A stretch of DNA of 50,560 nt from Robiginitomaculum sp. (GCA_026982415.1 JALSHE010000087.1:1-50560); one strand, 5' to 3'. Positions 34,244 through 44,210 are shown, counted from the first letter of the stretch. The notes: generated by a model not told the origin, from the letters alone. A program made the numbers and translations.

Positions 34244-34993
34244 ATGTTTGGTGTGAAACAATTTTTTGTTCTTATTATATTTGCTCTCGGTTTGGTATGG
34301 TCTCTGTCAGCACATGCCCAAGAAGTTGAATTAGATCTGATACTCGACGAAACGATCAATCTTTCTTATCCTGAATTCACATTTGAAATGCCGCCGGAAT
34401 ACCAAACCGAACTGCCCCAGGACAAAGCCCGGCTGGCTCCTAAACCCAAAAAGCGAAATGACCCTTGGTTTAGTCTTGAATTTTTAGGGCCCTTATTCCA
34501 AATTATATTCTACGGGCTACTCGCACTCGCCGTTGCCTATATTCTATACCTAATACTGGCTGCCGTAATCATCGCCAAGCGCAGCCATGTAAAAGCGGAC
34601 AAGATCGAAGACATACCCGATATACCCGTCTATCAACCCGACGCAGAAACTGCGCGGGTTTTGATGGACGATGCAGATAGTTTAGCGGCGCAGGGTAATT
34701 TTGCCGAAGCCGTACATATTCTCCTGTTTCGCAGTATTCAAGATATTGAAGACAAGCGCCCACACCATGTCAAACGCTCTCTGACCAGCCGCGAAATTGC
34801 CGGGCTTTCTATCCTCAGCCCGAAAGCCCGTGATGTGTTTTCGCAAATCGGTCAGTTGGTGGAAAATAGTTTCTTTGGCGGCAAGCCGCTCGGCGCAAAA
34901 GATTACGAGCTTTCCAAGGCCGCCTACAAAGCCTTTGCGTTCGAAAATGTAGCCGCCGCTAAATCGGTGCGCTCGGCGAGGTCGCGCCGATGA
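34244..34993 (+). CDS. Exported membrane protein with a DUF4129-like C-terminus
   Basis: 249 residues: a signal peptide (1-25, ending SAHAQ), a Pro-rich extracytoplasmic segment, one membrane helix (about 86-108, IIFYGLLALAVAYILYLILA) and a C-terminal domain with the DUF4129 pattern (ADSLAAQGNFAEAVHILLFRSIQDIED, KRSLTSREIAGL, FGGKPLGAKDYE). DUF4129 often ends transglutaminase-like proteins near MoxR/DUF58 genes, which matches this cluster. The stop overlaps the next start (ATGA). Confidence 0.8.
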   Translation: MFGVKQFFVLIIFALGLVWSLSAHAQEVELDLILDETINLSYPEFTFEMPPEYQTELPQDKARLAPKPKKRNDPWFSLEFLGPLFQIIFYGLLALAVAYILYLILAAVIIAKRSHVKADKIEDIPDIPVYQPDAETARVLMDDADSLAAQGNFAEAVHILLFRSIQDIEDKRPHHVKRSLTSREIAGLSILSPKARDVFSQIGQLVENSFFGGKPLGAKDYELSKAAYKAFAFENVAAAKSVRSARSRR

Positions 34994-36276
34994 GTAATGC
35001 AATAAAAAATACACTGGAAGGCCGCAAAAACGGCGGCGCTGTACAGGCTATTTTCAACCCACGCACTATCATACTCTTGGTCATCCTCGGAGTGTTTTCA
35101 TTTGGTGCATTCTTTACCTTAAGCGGGTTTTCGGGAGACCTGAAAAGCGGTAATAATGGCGGTGCCCATGCCCTGTCAAAATCTGCTGTCGGCTATGGCG
35201 GGTTGTTGCATTTGCTTAAGCAAAACGACAATACGGTGAATTTGTCGCGCTCCTATGTAGTACGTGATGACGATAGATATGCGGTTAGGATTGTATCGCT
35301 AACAGGTGGTTGGTTTTCTAATGACCTTGACGAAATGGCGCTAGATACACCGACCTTAATCATCATGCCGAAATGGCGCACCCGCAACCACCCCAAGCAA
35401 AAAGGCTGGGTGCAGAGGCTCAACAAGCCCAACCCGGACATGATTAAGTTAGATAAATTAGCGTCGATACTGAAGCCCGTTGTCGAGGATATAGAATTTA
35501 GCCGCAGCGAAGAAGACAGTGTCAAAGTTTCTATATTTGCTTCGGTTAATCTGGGCACTGACGAAGACACTAGTTTTTATAATTTCGAACATTTGCAAAC
35601 CATTATGGGCGACGGTGTCGTCTCGGTTATTGTCAGCGATAAGGGCACAATATTGGCACAAATACCAGACACGGAGATTTATATTCTCTCTGACCCGGAT
35701 TTCATGAATACGCTTGGCTTATCCCATCCTGACCGCGCCGAATTTGCCTATGACATTCTACAGATGATCGAAGAAGAAACTGGCACAACTGGCTATGTAT
35801 TTGACCTGTCTTTGCACGGGTTTGTACGCTCGCAAAACCTGATAAAATTGGCAATTACCCCGCCGTTTTTGGCTGCAACTTTGTGCTTGCTGGCTATGGG
35901 CTTATTGATCGCTTGGCAGGCGAAATTTCGTTTCGGCGACCCAGCACAGGCTTCGGGCAACCTCGCTATGGGCAAATTAAGCCTGATTATGAATGCTGCT
36001 GGCTTTATTAAACTGGCCGGGCGCGAATATAAAATGGCGGCGGACTACGCCGACTTAACCCGCAAAGTCGCGCTGGACAAATTACATATCCCGTCCGCCT
36101 TACCTGAAAAAGACAAAACCAAACGGCTGGACGCCTATAGCAAACATGCTGGCGCCGAAAGTAATTGGACGGACTTAGAGGCCGAAAAAACCAGTTCTAA
36201 AAACGCGAACGACCTTATGAAGAACGCACGAAAATTATATAAATGGCGAGGAGACATAACCCATGAACGTAACTGA
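34990..36276 (+). CDS. DUF4350-family membrane protein
   Basis: 428 residues. A membrane helix near the start (about 26-46, [19 protein letters not shown]) and another at about 291-311 ([17 protein letters not shown]) enclose an extracytoplasmic domain with [24 protein letters not shown], the DUF4350 signature. A cytoplasmic tail of about 115 residues follows. Function unknown; neighbours in this family are MoxR and DUF58. The 3' end overlaps moxR by 14 bases. Confidence 0.8.
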   Translation: MSNAIKNTLEGRKNGGAVQAIFNPRTIILLVILGVFSFGAFFTLSGFSGDLKSGNNGGAHALSKSAVGYGGLLHLLKQNDNTVNLSRSYVVRDDDRYAVRIVSLTGGWFSNDLDEMALDTPTLIIMPKWRTRNHPKQKGWVQRLNKPNPDMIKLDKLASILKPVVEDIEFSRSEEDSVKVSIFASVNLGTDEDTSFYNFEHLQTIMGDGVVSVIVSDKGTILAQIPDTEIYILSDPDFMNTLGLSHPDRAEFAYDILQMIEEETGTTGYVFDLSLHGFVRSQNLIKLAITPPFLAATLCLLAMGLLIAWQAKFRFGDPAQASGNLAMGKLSLIMNAAGFIKLAGREYKMAADYADLTRKVALDKLHIPSALPEKDKTKRLDAYSKHAGAESNWTDLEAEKTSSKNANDLMKNARKLYKWRGDITHERN

Positions 36277-37219
36277 TGTACAAAATTTAGCAGAGCATAT
36301 TCGCGCTCAAATAGCCAAAGCAATTATCGGCCAGAAAGACACAATTGATTTAATGTTGGTGTCCCTATTTGCGGGCGGGCATATATTATTAGAAGGACCA
36401 CCGGGGACAGCAAAAACCTATTTAGCCCAATGTTTTGCCAGTGCCACTTCGCTTAAATTTGGCCGCATCCAGTTCACACCGGATCTCATGCCTGGCGATT
36501 TGCTGGGTACGAATTTGTTTAACTTTCAAACCAATGAATTTTCCCTGATCAAAGGCCCGGTGTTTTGCGATCTTTTATTGGCCGACGAGATTAACCGCAC
36601 GCCGCCGAAAACCCAAGCCGCTTTGTTGGAAGCCATGCAAGAGCGGCAAATTACCATTGACGGAAAATCTTTCAATCTTGGTGCCCGTTTCACGGTTATC
36701 GCCACCCAGAACCCCATCGAGCAACAAGGCACATATCCCCTACCCGAAGCCCAGCTTGACAGATTTCTTTTCAAGCATAATTTGGGCTATCCAAACCGGG
36801 ACGAGGAGATTGAAATCGTCACGAGGCACGGCACTAAAACCGGCTCACAAACCGCCAAAAGTTTAGGCATAAAATCAGTGGTTAGTGCTAAAGACTTAAA
36901 CGCTGCGATTGCTGTCACCAGCAATGTACGCTTGACCGAAGACGTGATTTTATATGTGGTCGATTTGGTGCGTGCCACCCGCGAAAACCCGTTGTTCGAG
37001 ACCGGAGCCAGCCCGCGCGCCGCGGCCATGCTGGCCGCCGCTGCACGGGCTAAAGCCACATTGGACGGTCGGGATTTCGTCATACCAGATGATGTGAAAT
37101 CTATCGCCCTGCCCGCTTTGCGGCATAGGGTTATCCTGTCACCCGTCGCCGAAATTGAAGGCCGCAGCGCCGACGAACTTATCCGCGACATAATCGAACA
37201 AACCGAAGCCCCGAGGTAG
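36263..37219 (+). CDS. MoxR-family AAA+ ATPase
   Basis: A 318-residue AAA+ protein with Walker A GPPGTAKT (45-52), Walker B in [23 protein letters not shown], sensor 1 in [25 protein letters not shown] and a C-terminal helical lid ending [15 protein letters not shown]. MoxR ATPases act as chaperones that mature partner complexes, commonly with DUF58/VWA proteins, as in the adjoining genes. A palindromic repeat island of about 190 bases separates it from DUF58. Confidence 0.95.
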   Translation: MNVTDVQNLAEHIRAQIAKAIIGQKDTIDLMLVSLFAGGHILLEGPPGTAKTYLAQCFASATSLKFGRIQFTPDLMPGDLLGTNLFNFQTNEFSLIKGPVFCDLLLADEINRTPPKTQAALLEAMQERQITIDGKSFNLGARFTVIATQNPIEQQGTYPLPEAQLDRFLFKHNLGYPNRDEEIEIVTRHGTKTGSQTAKSLGIKSVVSAKDLNAAIAVTSNVRLTEDVILYVVDLVRATRENPLFETGASPRAAAMLAAAARAKATLDGRDFVIPDDVKSIALPALRHRVILSPVAEIEGRSADELIRDIIEQTEAPR

Positions 37220-37271
37220 AGAGGTTGGATTGATGTTGAGACAAGAGATGACCAAATTCAAACCCAACAAA

Positions 37272-37378
37272 CCCGCTCATACCCAGCTTGACTGGGTATC
37301 CAGTCTCTTAGTCAAATATGTGTGCGCTATGCGCACTCTTTACTCGCTGGATACCCGATCTGGGTCGGGTATGAACGG
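37272..37378. repeat. CCGCTCAT-type composite palindrome, copy 3
   Basis: The ends CCGCTCATACCC and GGGTATGAACGG are inverted repeats with one mismatch. Inside are ACCCAGCTTGACTGGGT, TGCGCTATGCGCA and ACCCGATCTGGGTCGGGT. It sits between moxR and the DUF58 gene. It has the same plan as the elements at 7269-7381 and 7462-7563. A frame of about 60 codons (from 37233) stays open through it and ends at the DUF58 start, but has no protein-like character. Confidence 0.8.
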
Positions 37379-37411
37379 TGCGTGTGGGAAGCCCCACGTT
37401 AGGTCATTTTA

Positions 37412-38743
37412 ATGTTCTACCCAACCCAAAGAGCCGTACTTCTCATGGGCGCAGGTTTTCCTGTGACTTTGCTGTTGACCGTGCTTAATCCCAATTTGTG
37501 GGCGGTGGGCGCTGCCTGGATTGCTTTGGTGTTTGGGTTGATTACGTATGATGTGATAATGTCGCCCGCCCCTAATCAACTTGAACTTAAAACCAAAATT
37601 CCAGCCTCGCTTTATGTAGGGGCGCAGACAGATATTGCCTTTATCTATACCGTGGGCGGGCGGCGCAAACCCAGTACAATAGAGATGAAATTGACGCTGG
37701 GAAAGCGCTTGCAAGCACGGCCAGATGTCTGGCACCCACCCTTTGAGCATGGGAAAAGTGGGGAAGACGGCAAAATTCTCGGCGGGTTTAGGGTTACGGC
37801 TCTTAGGCGCGGCGAGGGTGTTGTGGAGAATATATGGACGCGCTGGGTCGGGCCGCTCGGTCTTATGTGGCGACAGCTAAAACAACCACTGGGTAAAACC
37901 ATAGCCGTCGTCCCGGATACAAGACTGGTCAAACAAAAGGCCATAGAGATTTTTTCCCGCGATGCCGCCCACGGCCAAAAAATGCAAATCGAGCGTGGCC
38001 AGGGCACGGAATTTGATAGCTTGCGCGAGTTTATGCCCGGCATGGACAAACGCGCCATAGACTGGAAACACTCCGCCCGGCACCGTAAATTACATGCCAA
38101 GGAATTTCGCACGGAGCGCAACCATAATATCGTTTTTGCCATCGATACGGGCTATTTAATGTGCGAACCACTTAAGGGTATCACCAGGCTTGACTGGTCG
38201 ATTAACGCATCGCTTTTAATTTCTTATGTGTCTCTAAAATACGGTGACCGAATTGGCTATTTTGGCTTTGACAAACGGCCATATTTGTTCACCAAACCTG
38301 TGTCCGGAACCAATAGCTTCCCCCATTTGCAAAGCCTAACCGCACAGCTGGAATACTCCACCAACGAAACCAATTTCACCCTGAGCCTATCGTCCCTGTC
38401 AAAGTCCCTACGCAGACGCTCTCTCATCATTGTGTTTACCGAGTTCGTCGATACGACCAATGCGGAATTGATGATTGAGAATGTTAGCCGCCTGATAAAA
38501 TCCCATATCGTTTTGTTTGTGACCTTCAAAGACGTGGAGATCGAAAATCTAATTGCGGCAGAACCCAAAAAACCGGAAGATGTCACCAAAGCCGTCATCG
38601 CTGCGTCCATGAATAAAGAGCGCGACATCGTGCTGGCGCGGCTGGAACGTATGGGCGTACAAATCGTCCGTACCGATATAGAGCATATGAGCACGGCGGT
38701 TCTGAACCGGTTTTTGGAACTAAAAAGGAGAGAAATGATATGA
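37412..38743 (+). CDS. DUF58-family protein
   Basis: 443 residues: two membrane helices near the start (about 9-45, VLLMGAGFPVTLLLTVLN and WAVGAAWIALVFGLI), then the DUF58 core with EFDSLREFMPGMDKRAIDWKHSARHRKLHAKEF and a VWA-like domain (IVFAIDTGYLM, SLIIVFTEFVDTT). It is the usual partner of MoxR ATPases. The start has a weak AGG upstream. The stop overlaps the next start (ATGA). It is presumably co-transcribed with moxR despite the repeat between them. Confidence 0.92.
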   Translation: MFYPTQRAVLLMGAGFPVTLLLTVLNPNLWAVGAAWIALVFGLITYDVIMSPAPNQLELKTKIPASLYVGAQTDIAFIYTVGGRRKPSTIEMKLTLGKRLQARPDVWHPPFEHGKSGEDGKILGGFRVTALRRGEGVVENIWTRWVGPLGLMWRQLKQPLGKTIAVVPDTRLVKQKAIEIFSRDAAHGQKMQIERGQGTEFDSLREFMPGMDKRAIDWKHSARHRKLHAKEFRTERNHNIVFAIDTGYLMCEPLKGITRLDWSINASLLISYVSLKYGDRIGYFGFDKRPYLFTKPVSGTNSFPHLQSLTAQLEYSTNETNFTLSLSSLSKSLRRRSLIIVFTEFVDTTNAELMIENVSRLIKSHIVLFVTFKDVEIENLIAAEPKKPEDVTKAVIAASMNKERDIVLARLERMGVQIVRTDIEHMSTAVLNRFLELKRREMI

Positions 38744-39762
38744 GCGGTATTTCTCTCAAAAGCCATAAATTTCGCCTCGACCGCGAGGACGACTGGAAGA
38801 AGCTGGAACTGCTCTTGGGGCGTTTGGAAAACCGCTCTATCCGCTCGCTCACCGATGCGGAAATGATTGCCCTGCCCGCGCTTTACCGCGCCACACTGTC
38901 GTCCCTCAGCGTTGCGCGTGCTACTTCTCTCGACCAAGATGTCATTGCTTATTTGGAAAGCTTGAGCACCCGATCTTATTTTGCCATTTACGGGAACCAA
39001 ACCCGTATGAGCACCCGCTTACGGCATTTCTTTATTATTGGCTGGCCGCAAGCCGTGCAAAATATCACCCGCGAAACCATAGCATCGGCGCTGATTATGT
39101 TTCTCGGCGCATTGCTGGCCTATGTCTTGGTGCGCAATAATATGGACTGGTATTTCTCGTTCATGCCGGAAAGCCTGATGGGTGCGCGTACCCCAGCCAG
39201 TACGGCGCTGGAACTGCGCGACACTCTCTACCACGACGGGGACAAAAGTGGCTTGACCGAATTTGCCAGCTATTTGTTCTCCCATAATTCCCGCGTGGCG
39301 ATATTAGCCTTCGCGCTTGGTTTTGCTTTCGCCATACCGTCTGCTGCATTGGTGTTGTATAATGGTTGTACACTCGGGGCTTTCGTGGCTCTGTTCGTCG
39401 ATAAAGGACTGGGTTTTGAACTGGGAGGCTGGCTCATCATACACGGCGCTACAGAACTATTTGCTATTGTGCTGGCGGGTGCGGCGGGCATGAAAATCGG
39501 CTGGACAGTGGCTTTCCCCGGTAAAATGTCCCGTATGGAAGCGGTTGGCAAGGCGGGCGCAGAAGCCGCCTCTGTACTTGGTGGTGTGGTTATTATGCTG
39601 TTCTTGGCCGGGCTGCTTGAGGGCTTTGGCCGCCAGCTTATCACCAATGATTATGTCCGCTATGCCATTGGCCTGACAACACTCGGCCTGTGGTTGGCTT
39701 ATTTTTATATGCCTAGAAATTTCGACACCCTCGAATTGGATGATACGGCAGGGACATCATGA
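38740..39762 (+). CDS. SpoIIM (stage II sporulation protein M)-family membrane protein
   Basis: 340 residues. The cytoplasmic N-terminus of about 105 residues (DDWKKLELLLGRLENRSIRSLTDAE) precedes about five membrane helices, with the family motif YNGCTLGAFVALFVDKGLGFELGGWLIIHGATELFAIVLAGAAG shortened here to YNGCTLGAF and IHGATELFAIVLAGAAG. The organism is not a sporulator; this domain occurs in MoxR/DUF58 clusters and may form a membrane channel or scaffold. Overlaps both neighbours by four bases. Confidence 0.9.
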   Translation: MSGISLKSHKFRLDREDDWKKLELLLGRLENRSIRSLTDAEMIALPALYRATLSSLSVARATSLDQDVIAYLESLSTRSYFAIYGNQTRMSTRLRHFFIIGWPQAVQNITRETIASALIMFLGALLAYVLVRNNMDWYFSFMPESLMGARTPASTALELRDTLYHDGDKSGLTEFASYLFSHNSRVAILAFALGFAFAIPSAALVLYNGCTLGAFVALFVDKGLGFELGGWLIIHGATELFAIVLAGAAGMKIGWTVAFPGKMSRMEAVGKAGAEAASVLGGVVIMLFLAGLLEGFGRQLITNDYVRYAIGLTTLGLWLAYFYMPRNFDTLELDDTAGTS

Positions 39763-40673
39763 GCCAAGCCAAAACAAAACCGCGCACAAATTCAACCTAT
39801 AATGCCGATAAAAATGTCCGCACATTAGTCACCCCCGAGGGCATAGATTTACGCTTGCGGATCGCAGACGGCGGCGCACGAGTCGGTGCATTCACCCTCG
39901 ATTTGACCATAATGATTGTCACCCTTATCGCTGTGACATATGCATTATCATTCACGACAATAGGCATGGGAGATAGCGGCGAAGAAGTCGTGGTTGCCGT
40001 GTGGATGTTATTCGCATTCTTCCTGCGCAATTTCTACTTCATGTTTTTCGAGATGGGGCCAAAGGCGGCAACCCCCGGCAAGATGGCCATGAAAATCAGG
40101 GTTGCCAACCGGCGCGGTGGTCATCTCAAAGCCAATGCGGTCTTTGCCCGCAACGCCATGCGGGAATTGGAGTTTTTCTTGCCGCTATCGTTTTTCTTGT
40201 CTGCCCTATTCATGATGAACCAGGGCGTAGACGGCTGGTTGACACTGCTTGGCCTGATTTGGAGTTTTATCTTTTTGCTGTTCCCGCTGTTCAACAAAGA
40301 CCGCCTGCGGGCGGGTGATCTCATTGCCGGAACCTGGGTGGTTCAATCTCCCAAGCCATTTTTGTCCAAAGATTTGGCAGAAACGCAGAAGCCCGATGGA
40401 CGTTACCGTTTCAGCCAAAGCCAAATTGATGCTTACGGGGTAAAAGAACTGCATGTCCTTGAAAACGTATTGCGCAAAAACGACCCTAAAACCGTCGAAG
40501 AAGTCACGGGGCGTATCATGGGCAAAATAGAGTGGCCTAACCCTGAAAAAACTGAAAATACCAACGCAGCAAGGCGAGAGTTTCTAAACGCCTATTACGC
40601 AGCTCTGCGCGGGAAGCTAGAAACGAAATTATTATTCGGGGTAAGGCGCGAAGATAAATTTGATCGGCGTTAA
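39759..40673 (+). CDS. RDD-family membrane protein
   Basis: 304 residues. The RDD motif is present as LRIADGGARVGAFTLDLTIM, and four membrane helices follow (about 44-66, 80-98 and two near 150-195). FFEMGPKAATPGKMAMKIRV is the second conserved block. The C-terminal 100 residues are cytoplasmic and charged. RDD proteins are thought to be membrane components or transport-related. Last gene of the MoxR cluster. Confidence 0.9.
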   Translation: MSQAKTKPRTNSTYNADKNVRTLVTPEGIDLRLRIADGGARVGAFTLDLTIMIVTLIAVTYALSFTTIGMGDSGEEVVVAVWMLFAFFLRNFYFMFFEMGPKAATPGKMAMKIRVANRRGGHLKANAVFARNAMRELEFFLPLSFFLSALFMMNQGVDGWLTLLGLIWSFIFLLFPLFNKDRLRAGDLIAGTWVVQSPKPFLSKDLAETQKPDGRYRFSQSQIDAYGVKELHVLENVLRKNDPKTVEEVTGRIMGKIEWPNPEKTENTNAARREFLNAYYAALRGKLETKLLFGVRREDKFDRR

Positions 40674-40696
40674 ATTGCCCTCACCCATCCATTTCC

Positions 40697-40800
40697 CTTA
40701 TTTGTCATCCCGGGCTTGACCCGGGACCTCGTCGGTTTGTCTAAAGTATGAGGTCCCGGCTCTGCACCGCAAGAGCGGCTTGGCCGGGATGACAAATAAG
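40697..40800. repeat. Palindromic repeat with perfect 17-bp ends between convergent genes
   Basis: CTTATTTGTCATCCCGG at the left end is the exact complement of the right end. The inside carries CCGGGCTTGACCCGGGACCTC and a partner AGGTCCCGGC. It fills most of the gap between the RDD gene and the gamma-carbonic anhydrase gene and could stop transcription in both directions. TGTCATCCCGG-type ends are, as I recall, common in alphaproteobacterial intergenic repeats. Confidence 0.85.
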
Positions 40801-40806
40801 TTTAGA

Positions 40807-41340
40807 CTAAATTTTTTCCAACCCATCCCTAAACCGCCGTGCGTTCTCCACATAATGCAGCGCACTCATTTTGAGCATTTGCACTTGTGCATCGCCGAGA
40901 GTTTTCATGACACGTCCGGGCGAACCTACCACCAGTGAATTATCGGGGATTACTTTGCCTTCGGTTATCAGCGCATGAGCACCGACTATGCAGTTTTTGC
41001 CTATCACCGCGCCGTTGAGAACGGTTGCACCAATACCGATGAGGGAATTATCGCCTACCGTGCAGCCGTGTAGCATAGCTTTGTGCCCGACTGTGACGCC
41101 TTTGCCTATGCTCAGCGGCATGCCGGGGTCGGAATGCAGAACCGAGTTGTCTTGGATATTTGTGTCTTTACCGATAATGATTCGTTCATTATCACAGCGA
41201 ATAACCACGCCGAACCAGATGTTCGCATGCTCATCCAGATGCACATCACCAATCACCGAAGCATTTGGGGCAATCCATACGCCGCCAGCTAATGTCGGTG
41301 AAACCCCATCAAGAGTATACAAATTAGACACTTGGCTCAT
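40807..41340 (-). CDS. Gamma-carbonic anhydrase family hexapeptide-repeat protein
   Basis: A 177-residue left-handed beta helix. Hexapeptide repeats run from [19 protein letters not shown] to the middle, with zinc-ligand histidines in NSVLHSD and [16 protein letters not shown]-terminal helix ([12 protein letters not shown]) closes the trimer. Family members (YrdA, CaiE-like) bind zinc; carbonic anhydrase activity varies. It starts two bases after the DUF3126 stop. Confidence 0.9.
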   Translation of the reverse strand: MSQVSNLYTLDGVSPTLAGGVWIAPNASVIGDVHLDEHANIWFGVVIRCDNERIIIGKDTNIQDNSVLHSDPGMPLSIGKGVTVGHKAMLHGCTVGDNSLIGIGATVLNGAVIGKNCIVGAHALITEGKVIPDNSLVVGSPGRVMKTLGDAQVQMLKMSALHYVENARRFRDGLEKI

Positions 41341-41342
41341 GC

Positions 41343-41558
41343 CTACATTTCGTCCAGGTCTTGCTGCAGGATCGAAATATTGAGGTCGTAGGAAATATCG
41401 TCTTTATCCTCGTCGTCAATATAAAGAATACCGAGAATTTCGTCGTCGAGATAAACCTCGACACTGTCCGCAACTTTGCGCGGGCTAATGGTTAGTTTCT
41501 CTGTTCCGAGACGTTTTTTTAGATAGGCTTGAACCTGCGCGATTTGCTCTGCAGTCAT
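41343..41558 (-). CDS. DUF3126-family small protein
   Basis: 71 residues, acidic: [39 protein letters not shown], ending [10 protein letters not shown]. This is a conserved alphaproteobacterial protein of unknown function commonly placed beside cysE, as here. A CAGGAGC ribosome-binding site precedes the start. Confidence 0.88.
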   Translation of the reverse strand: MTAEQIAQVQAYLKKRLGTEKLTISPRKVADSVEVYLDDEILGILYIDDEDKDDISYDLNISILQQDLDEM

Positions 41559-41619
41559 GATGTGCTCCTGTTATTTGAAGCAAGTTTACCGACTTGGTGC
41601 GGCAAATCAAACTGAAACT

Positions 41620-42432
41620 TTATTCATCACCAAGTATTTGGTCCATTTCTGCCGCCGGGTTTTCACAGCACGGCCCCCCTACTGGTTTAGCAGGAACCCC
41701 GGCCACGGTGCAATTGGCCATGACGTCTTTGAGAACAACCGAACCAGAAGCAATCCGCGCCCCATCACCAACAGTGATATTGCCGAGAATTTTCGCGCCC
41801 GCCCCAATCAATACATTTTCGCCAATTTTTGGGTGCCTGTCTTTGTGGTCTTTCCCCGTTCCGCCGAGGGTAACCCCGTGCAAAATAGAACAGCCATTAC
41901 CAACTCGACTGGTTTCGCCCGCCACCAGCCCGTCCGCATGGTCAAGCATGATGCCTGCGCCAAAAACTGCCGCCGGGTGAATATCAACGCTGAACAATTC
42001 GGTTGAACGGTTTTGTAGATGATAAGCCATCACTTTGCGCCCTTGCTGCCAGAACCCGTGGGCAATGCGGTAGGTTTGCAAAGCGGTAAATCCTTTGAAA
42101 TACAAGAAGCATTGCAGATATGATGTGCAAGCCGGGTCGCGTTCACGAACTGCGATTAAATCTTGCGCCGCCGCATCGACAATCGCGCCGTCTGCACGGT
42201 AAATATCGAGGAATAATTTGCGTAAATGTAGAGCCGAAACTTCGGGCGTAGCCAGTTTCTCGGCCAGATAACCCGCCAATGCCCGGCAGAAACTCTCTTG
42301 ATTTAAAATGGCCCCATAGAACAATGACGCCAATGCCCGCTCTTGTGCGGCAAATTCTTTGGCTTCTTCTTTCAATGTTGTCCAGACATGTTCACGTACA
42401 TTCTGCGCGGCTGAAAATTCAATTACGGACAT
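41620..42432 (-). CDS. cysE: Serine O-acetyltransferase
   Basis: A 270-residue enzyme that acetylates serine for cysteine synthesis. The helical N-terminal domain ends near FYLYFKGFTALQTYRIAHGFW; the beta-helix follows with DIHPAAVFGAGIMLDHADGLV (catalytic Asp/His), HGVTLGGTGKDHKDRHP and a long C-terminal tail ending PCCENPAAEMDQILGDE. The terminal Ile is lacking compared with the cysteine-synthase-binding tail of some homologues. GGAGGG precedes the start. Confidence 0.96.
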   Translation of the reverse strand: MSVIEFSAAQNVREHVWTTLKEEAKEFAAQERALASLFYGAILNQESFCRALAGYLAEKLATPEVSALHLRKLFLDIYRADGAIVDAAAQDLIAVRERDPACTSYLQCFLYFKGFTALQTYRIAHGFWQQGRKVMAYHLQNRSTELFSVDIHPAAVFGAGIMLDHADGLVAGETSRVGNGCSILHGVTLGGTGKDHKDRHPKIGENVLIGAGAKILGNITVGDGARIASGSVVLKDVMANCTVAGVPAKPVGGPCCENPAAEMDQILGDE

Positions 42433-42511
42433 AGTGCCCTCCTGTTTATACCTAAATAGGAACGACCAAGCATAACACCAAGGCTTGCCGCCCGCATATC
42501 ACAAATTTGTG

Positions 42512-42973
42512 TTACCCACGCCCCCGATAAGGAGCAACGCCTTGATCCGGAACCCACAGCCCGTCTGGTTTTTGGCCGTTCTGGTAAAATACATCAATAG
42601 GAATACCGCCGCGCGGATACCAATATCCGCCAATCCGCAGCCATAATGGCTTAATCTCTTTGATAATACGTTGACCTATCCCGACCGTACAGGCTTCATG
42701 AAAATCTCCGTGATTGCGAAACGATGTCAGGAATAGTTTGAGAGACTTGCTCTCGACTATCCATTTATCCGGTGCATAGTCTATGACCAAATGGGCGAAA
42801 TCCGGCTGGTTTGTTACCGGGCATAGGGACGTGAATTCCGGGCAAGTGAAACGGATGAGATAAGGCACATCAGCAGGGTTCGCAACCCGCTCCAGCTTAG
42901 CTTCGTCCGGCGTTTTCGGCGTATCGGTATGGCTTCCGAGTTGGCCTAATTTATCATATGGTGTATCTGTCAT
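42512..42973 (-). CDS. queF: NADPH-dependent 7-cyano-7-deazaguanine reductase (type I)
   Basis: A 153-residue T-fold enzyme that reduces preQ0 to preQ1 in queuosine synthesis. The active-site Cys is in [13 protein letters not shown], followed by [24 protein letters not shown] (the QueF motif and catalytic region) given here as [20 protein letters not shown]. The length is that of the single-domain type I form. No other queuosine gene is in the window. Confidence 0.96.
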   Translation of the reverse strand: MTDTPYDKLGQLGSHTDTPKTPDEAKLERVANPADVPYLIRFTCPEFTSLCPVTNQPDFAHLVIDYAPDKWIVESKSLKLFLTSFRNHGDFHEACTVGIGQRIIKEIKPLWLRIGGYWYPRGGIPIDVFYQNGQKPDGLWVPDQGVAPYRGRG

Positions 42974-43004
42974 GGGCGCGGACTAGCCTAATTTGCGGCA
43001 GGCT

Positions 43005-44210
43005 TCAAGCGTCTTGCTTGGCGGGGATCCGTTTAAACCATTTTAATTTCGCACCAAAATCATAGGCCAGAATAGCTTTGCGCCCCGGCATTTCTACATA
43101 TTTAAAAGTAAAGTGTGAGGTGAATATCACCAGAGCTAGATAAGGAATGAGCAATAACGAACCCGGAATTTGCGTGGCATTCCACAAAGGTCCGAACAAT
43201 CTTGGCAAGACCATTTCTGCCGCAATAGAGAAACACAGAGAGATTAGGATATGCACCATATAGATTGAGTAGGAAATCTTGCCAAGATAGCGCAAAACTC
43301 GCGTCCCCATAAATCTTGATACGCCCCCCATATCAAATGAAAATCCAAGCACAAATATGAAAGCTATAGGGGCGATAAAAAACTGGGCTTTGCCGGGAAA
43401 ATATATCACAAACCCGACCATAACCGCAAGTAAAACAAGCTCGATTAAAGTCGCTAGCCAATTGGTCAAGCTTAGTTTTTGGAACTTGGGAACCACCAAA
43501 CGGTACACATAAGCCACCAATACCCCAGTAAAGAAGCCGCCGAGACAGCGCCAAAACCCAAGGTCATAATGAAAGTCCATATCTGGTTTTAGACGGGATA
43601 AGACAAAATAATTCACACCCACTAACCCCGCTATCACCATGAAATGCCAAGGTTTTTTAGGCCGCGCCCACAGCATCATGCCGAGGAAAACAAAATAAGT
43701 CCAAAACTCGACACTGACCGTCCAGCTCGGCATATTATAGGATAAATGCTCATGAAACCCCATAGATTGGGTCAGGGTTAGATTGGAGATAAAGCTCTGT
43801 AAGGTCTCGGTCGCCCCCGGCTCGAACGGCAATACCTCGCCCGGTGTCACCGTCGCCAGCCCGACCCAATGGGCGGCAAGCCTAGCGAATGCATATAAGA
43901 ACGCGACGATGAGCATGACAAAATGTATCGGGTAAATCCGTGCGAAGCGCCGCTTAATAAACGCCCTGCCCTCTGCCCCCGAATTGAGCCGCCCGTCATA
44001 AAGCGTGAACATCAAAAACCCAGAGAACACAAAGAATATATCCACAAGCACAGGGCCGTTGGTCAGCAAATCGGACGAATTAGCATGGCTCATCCACATT
44101 GTGTGGTAAACCGCAATCATCAACGCCAAAACCCCGCGAAACCCGTCAAGGGCGGCGAAATAGGCAGGCTTACTCTGTTTTGCGGCTATTTGACCCAAAA
44201 CCAATCTCAC
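43005..44210 (-). CDS. Acyltransferase family 3 membrane protein
   Basis: 401 residues with about ten membrane helices. It has YFAALDGFRGVLALMIAVYHTMW (the R...H motif), DIFFVFSGFLMFTLYDGRL and FIKRRFARIYPIHFV, all typical. It O-acylates an unknown surface glycan or lipid. The start is GTG at 44210 (MRLVLGQ); no strong ribosome-binding site is seen, and a later start is possible. It is unrelated in close sequence to the acyltransferase at 2359-3435. Confidence 0.87.
   Translation of the reverse strand: MRLVLGQIAAKQSKPAYFAALDGFRGVLALMIAVYHTMWMSHANSSDLLTNGPVLVDIFFVFSGFLMFTLYDGRLNSGAEGRAFIKRRFARIYPIHFVMLIVAFLYAFARLAAHWVGLATVTPGEVLPFEPGATETLQSFISNLTLTQSMGFHEHLSYNMPSWTVSVEFWTYFVFLGMMLWARPKKPWHFMVIAGLVGVNYFVLSRLKPDMDFHYDLGFWRCLGGFFTGVLVAYVYRLVVPKFQKLSLTNWLATLIELVLLAVMVGFVIYFPGKAQFFIAPIAFIFVLGFSFDMGGVSRFMGTRVLRYLGKISYSIYMVHILISLCFSIAAEMVLPRLFGPLWNATQIPGSLLLIPYLALVIFTSHFTFKYVEMPGRKAILAYDFGAKLKWFKRIPAKQDA

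Noticed and set aside
37233-37412. 60-codon plus-strand frame between moxR and the DUF58 gene
   Set aside because: It is composed almost entirely of a palindromic repeat and resembles no protein.
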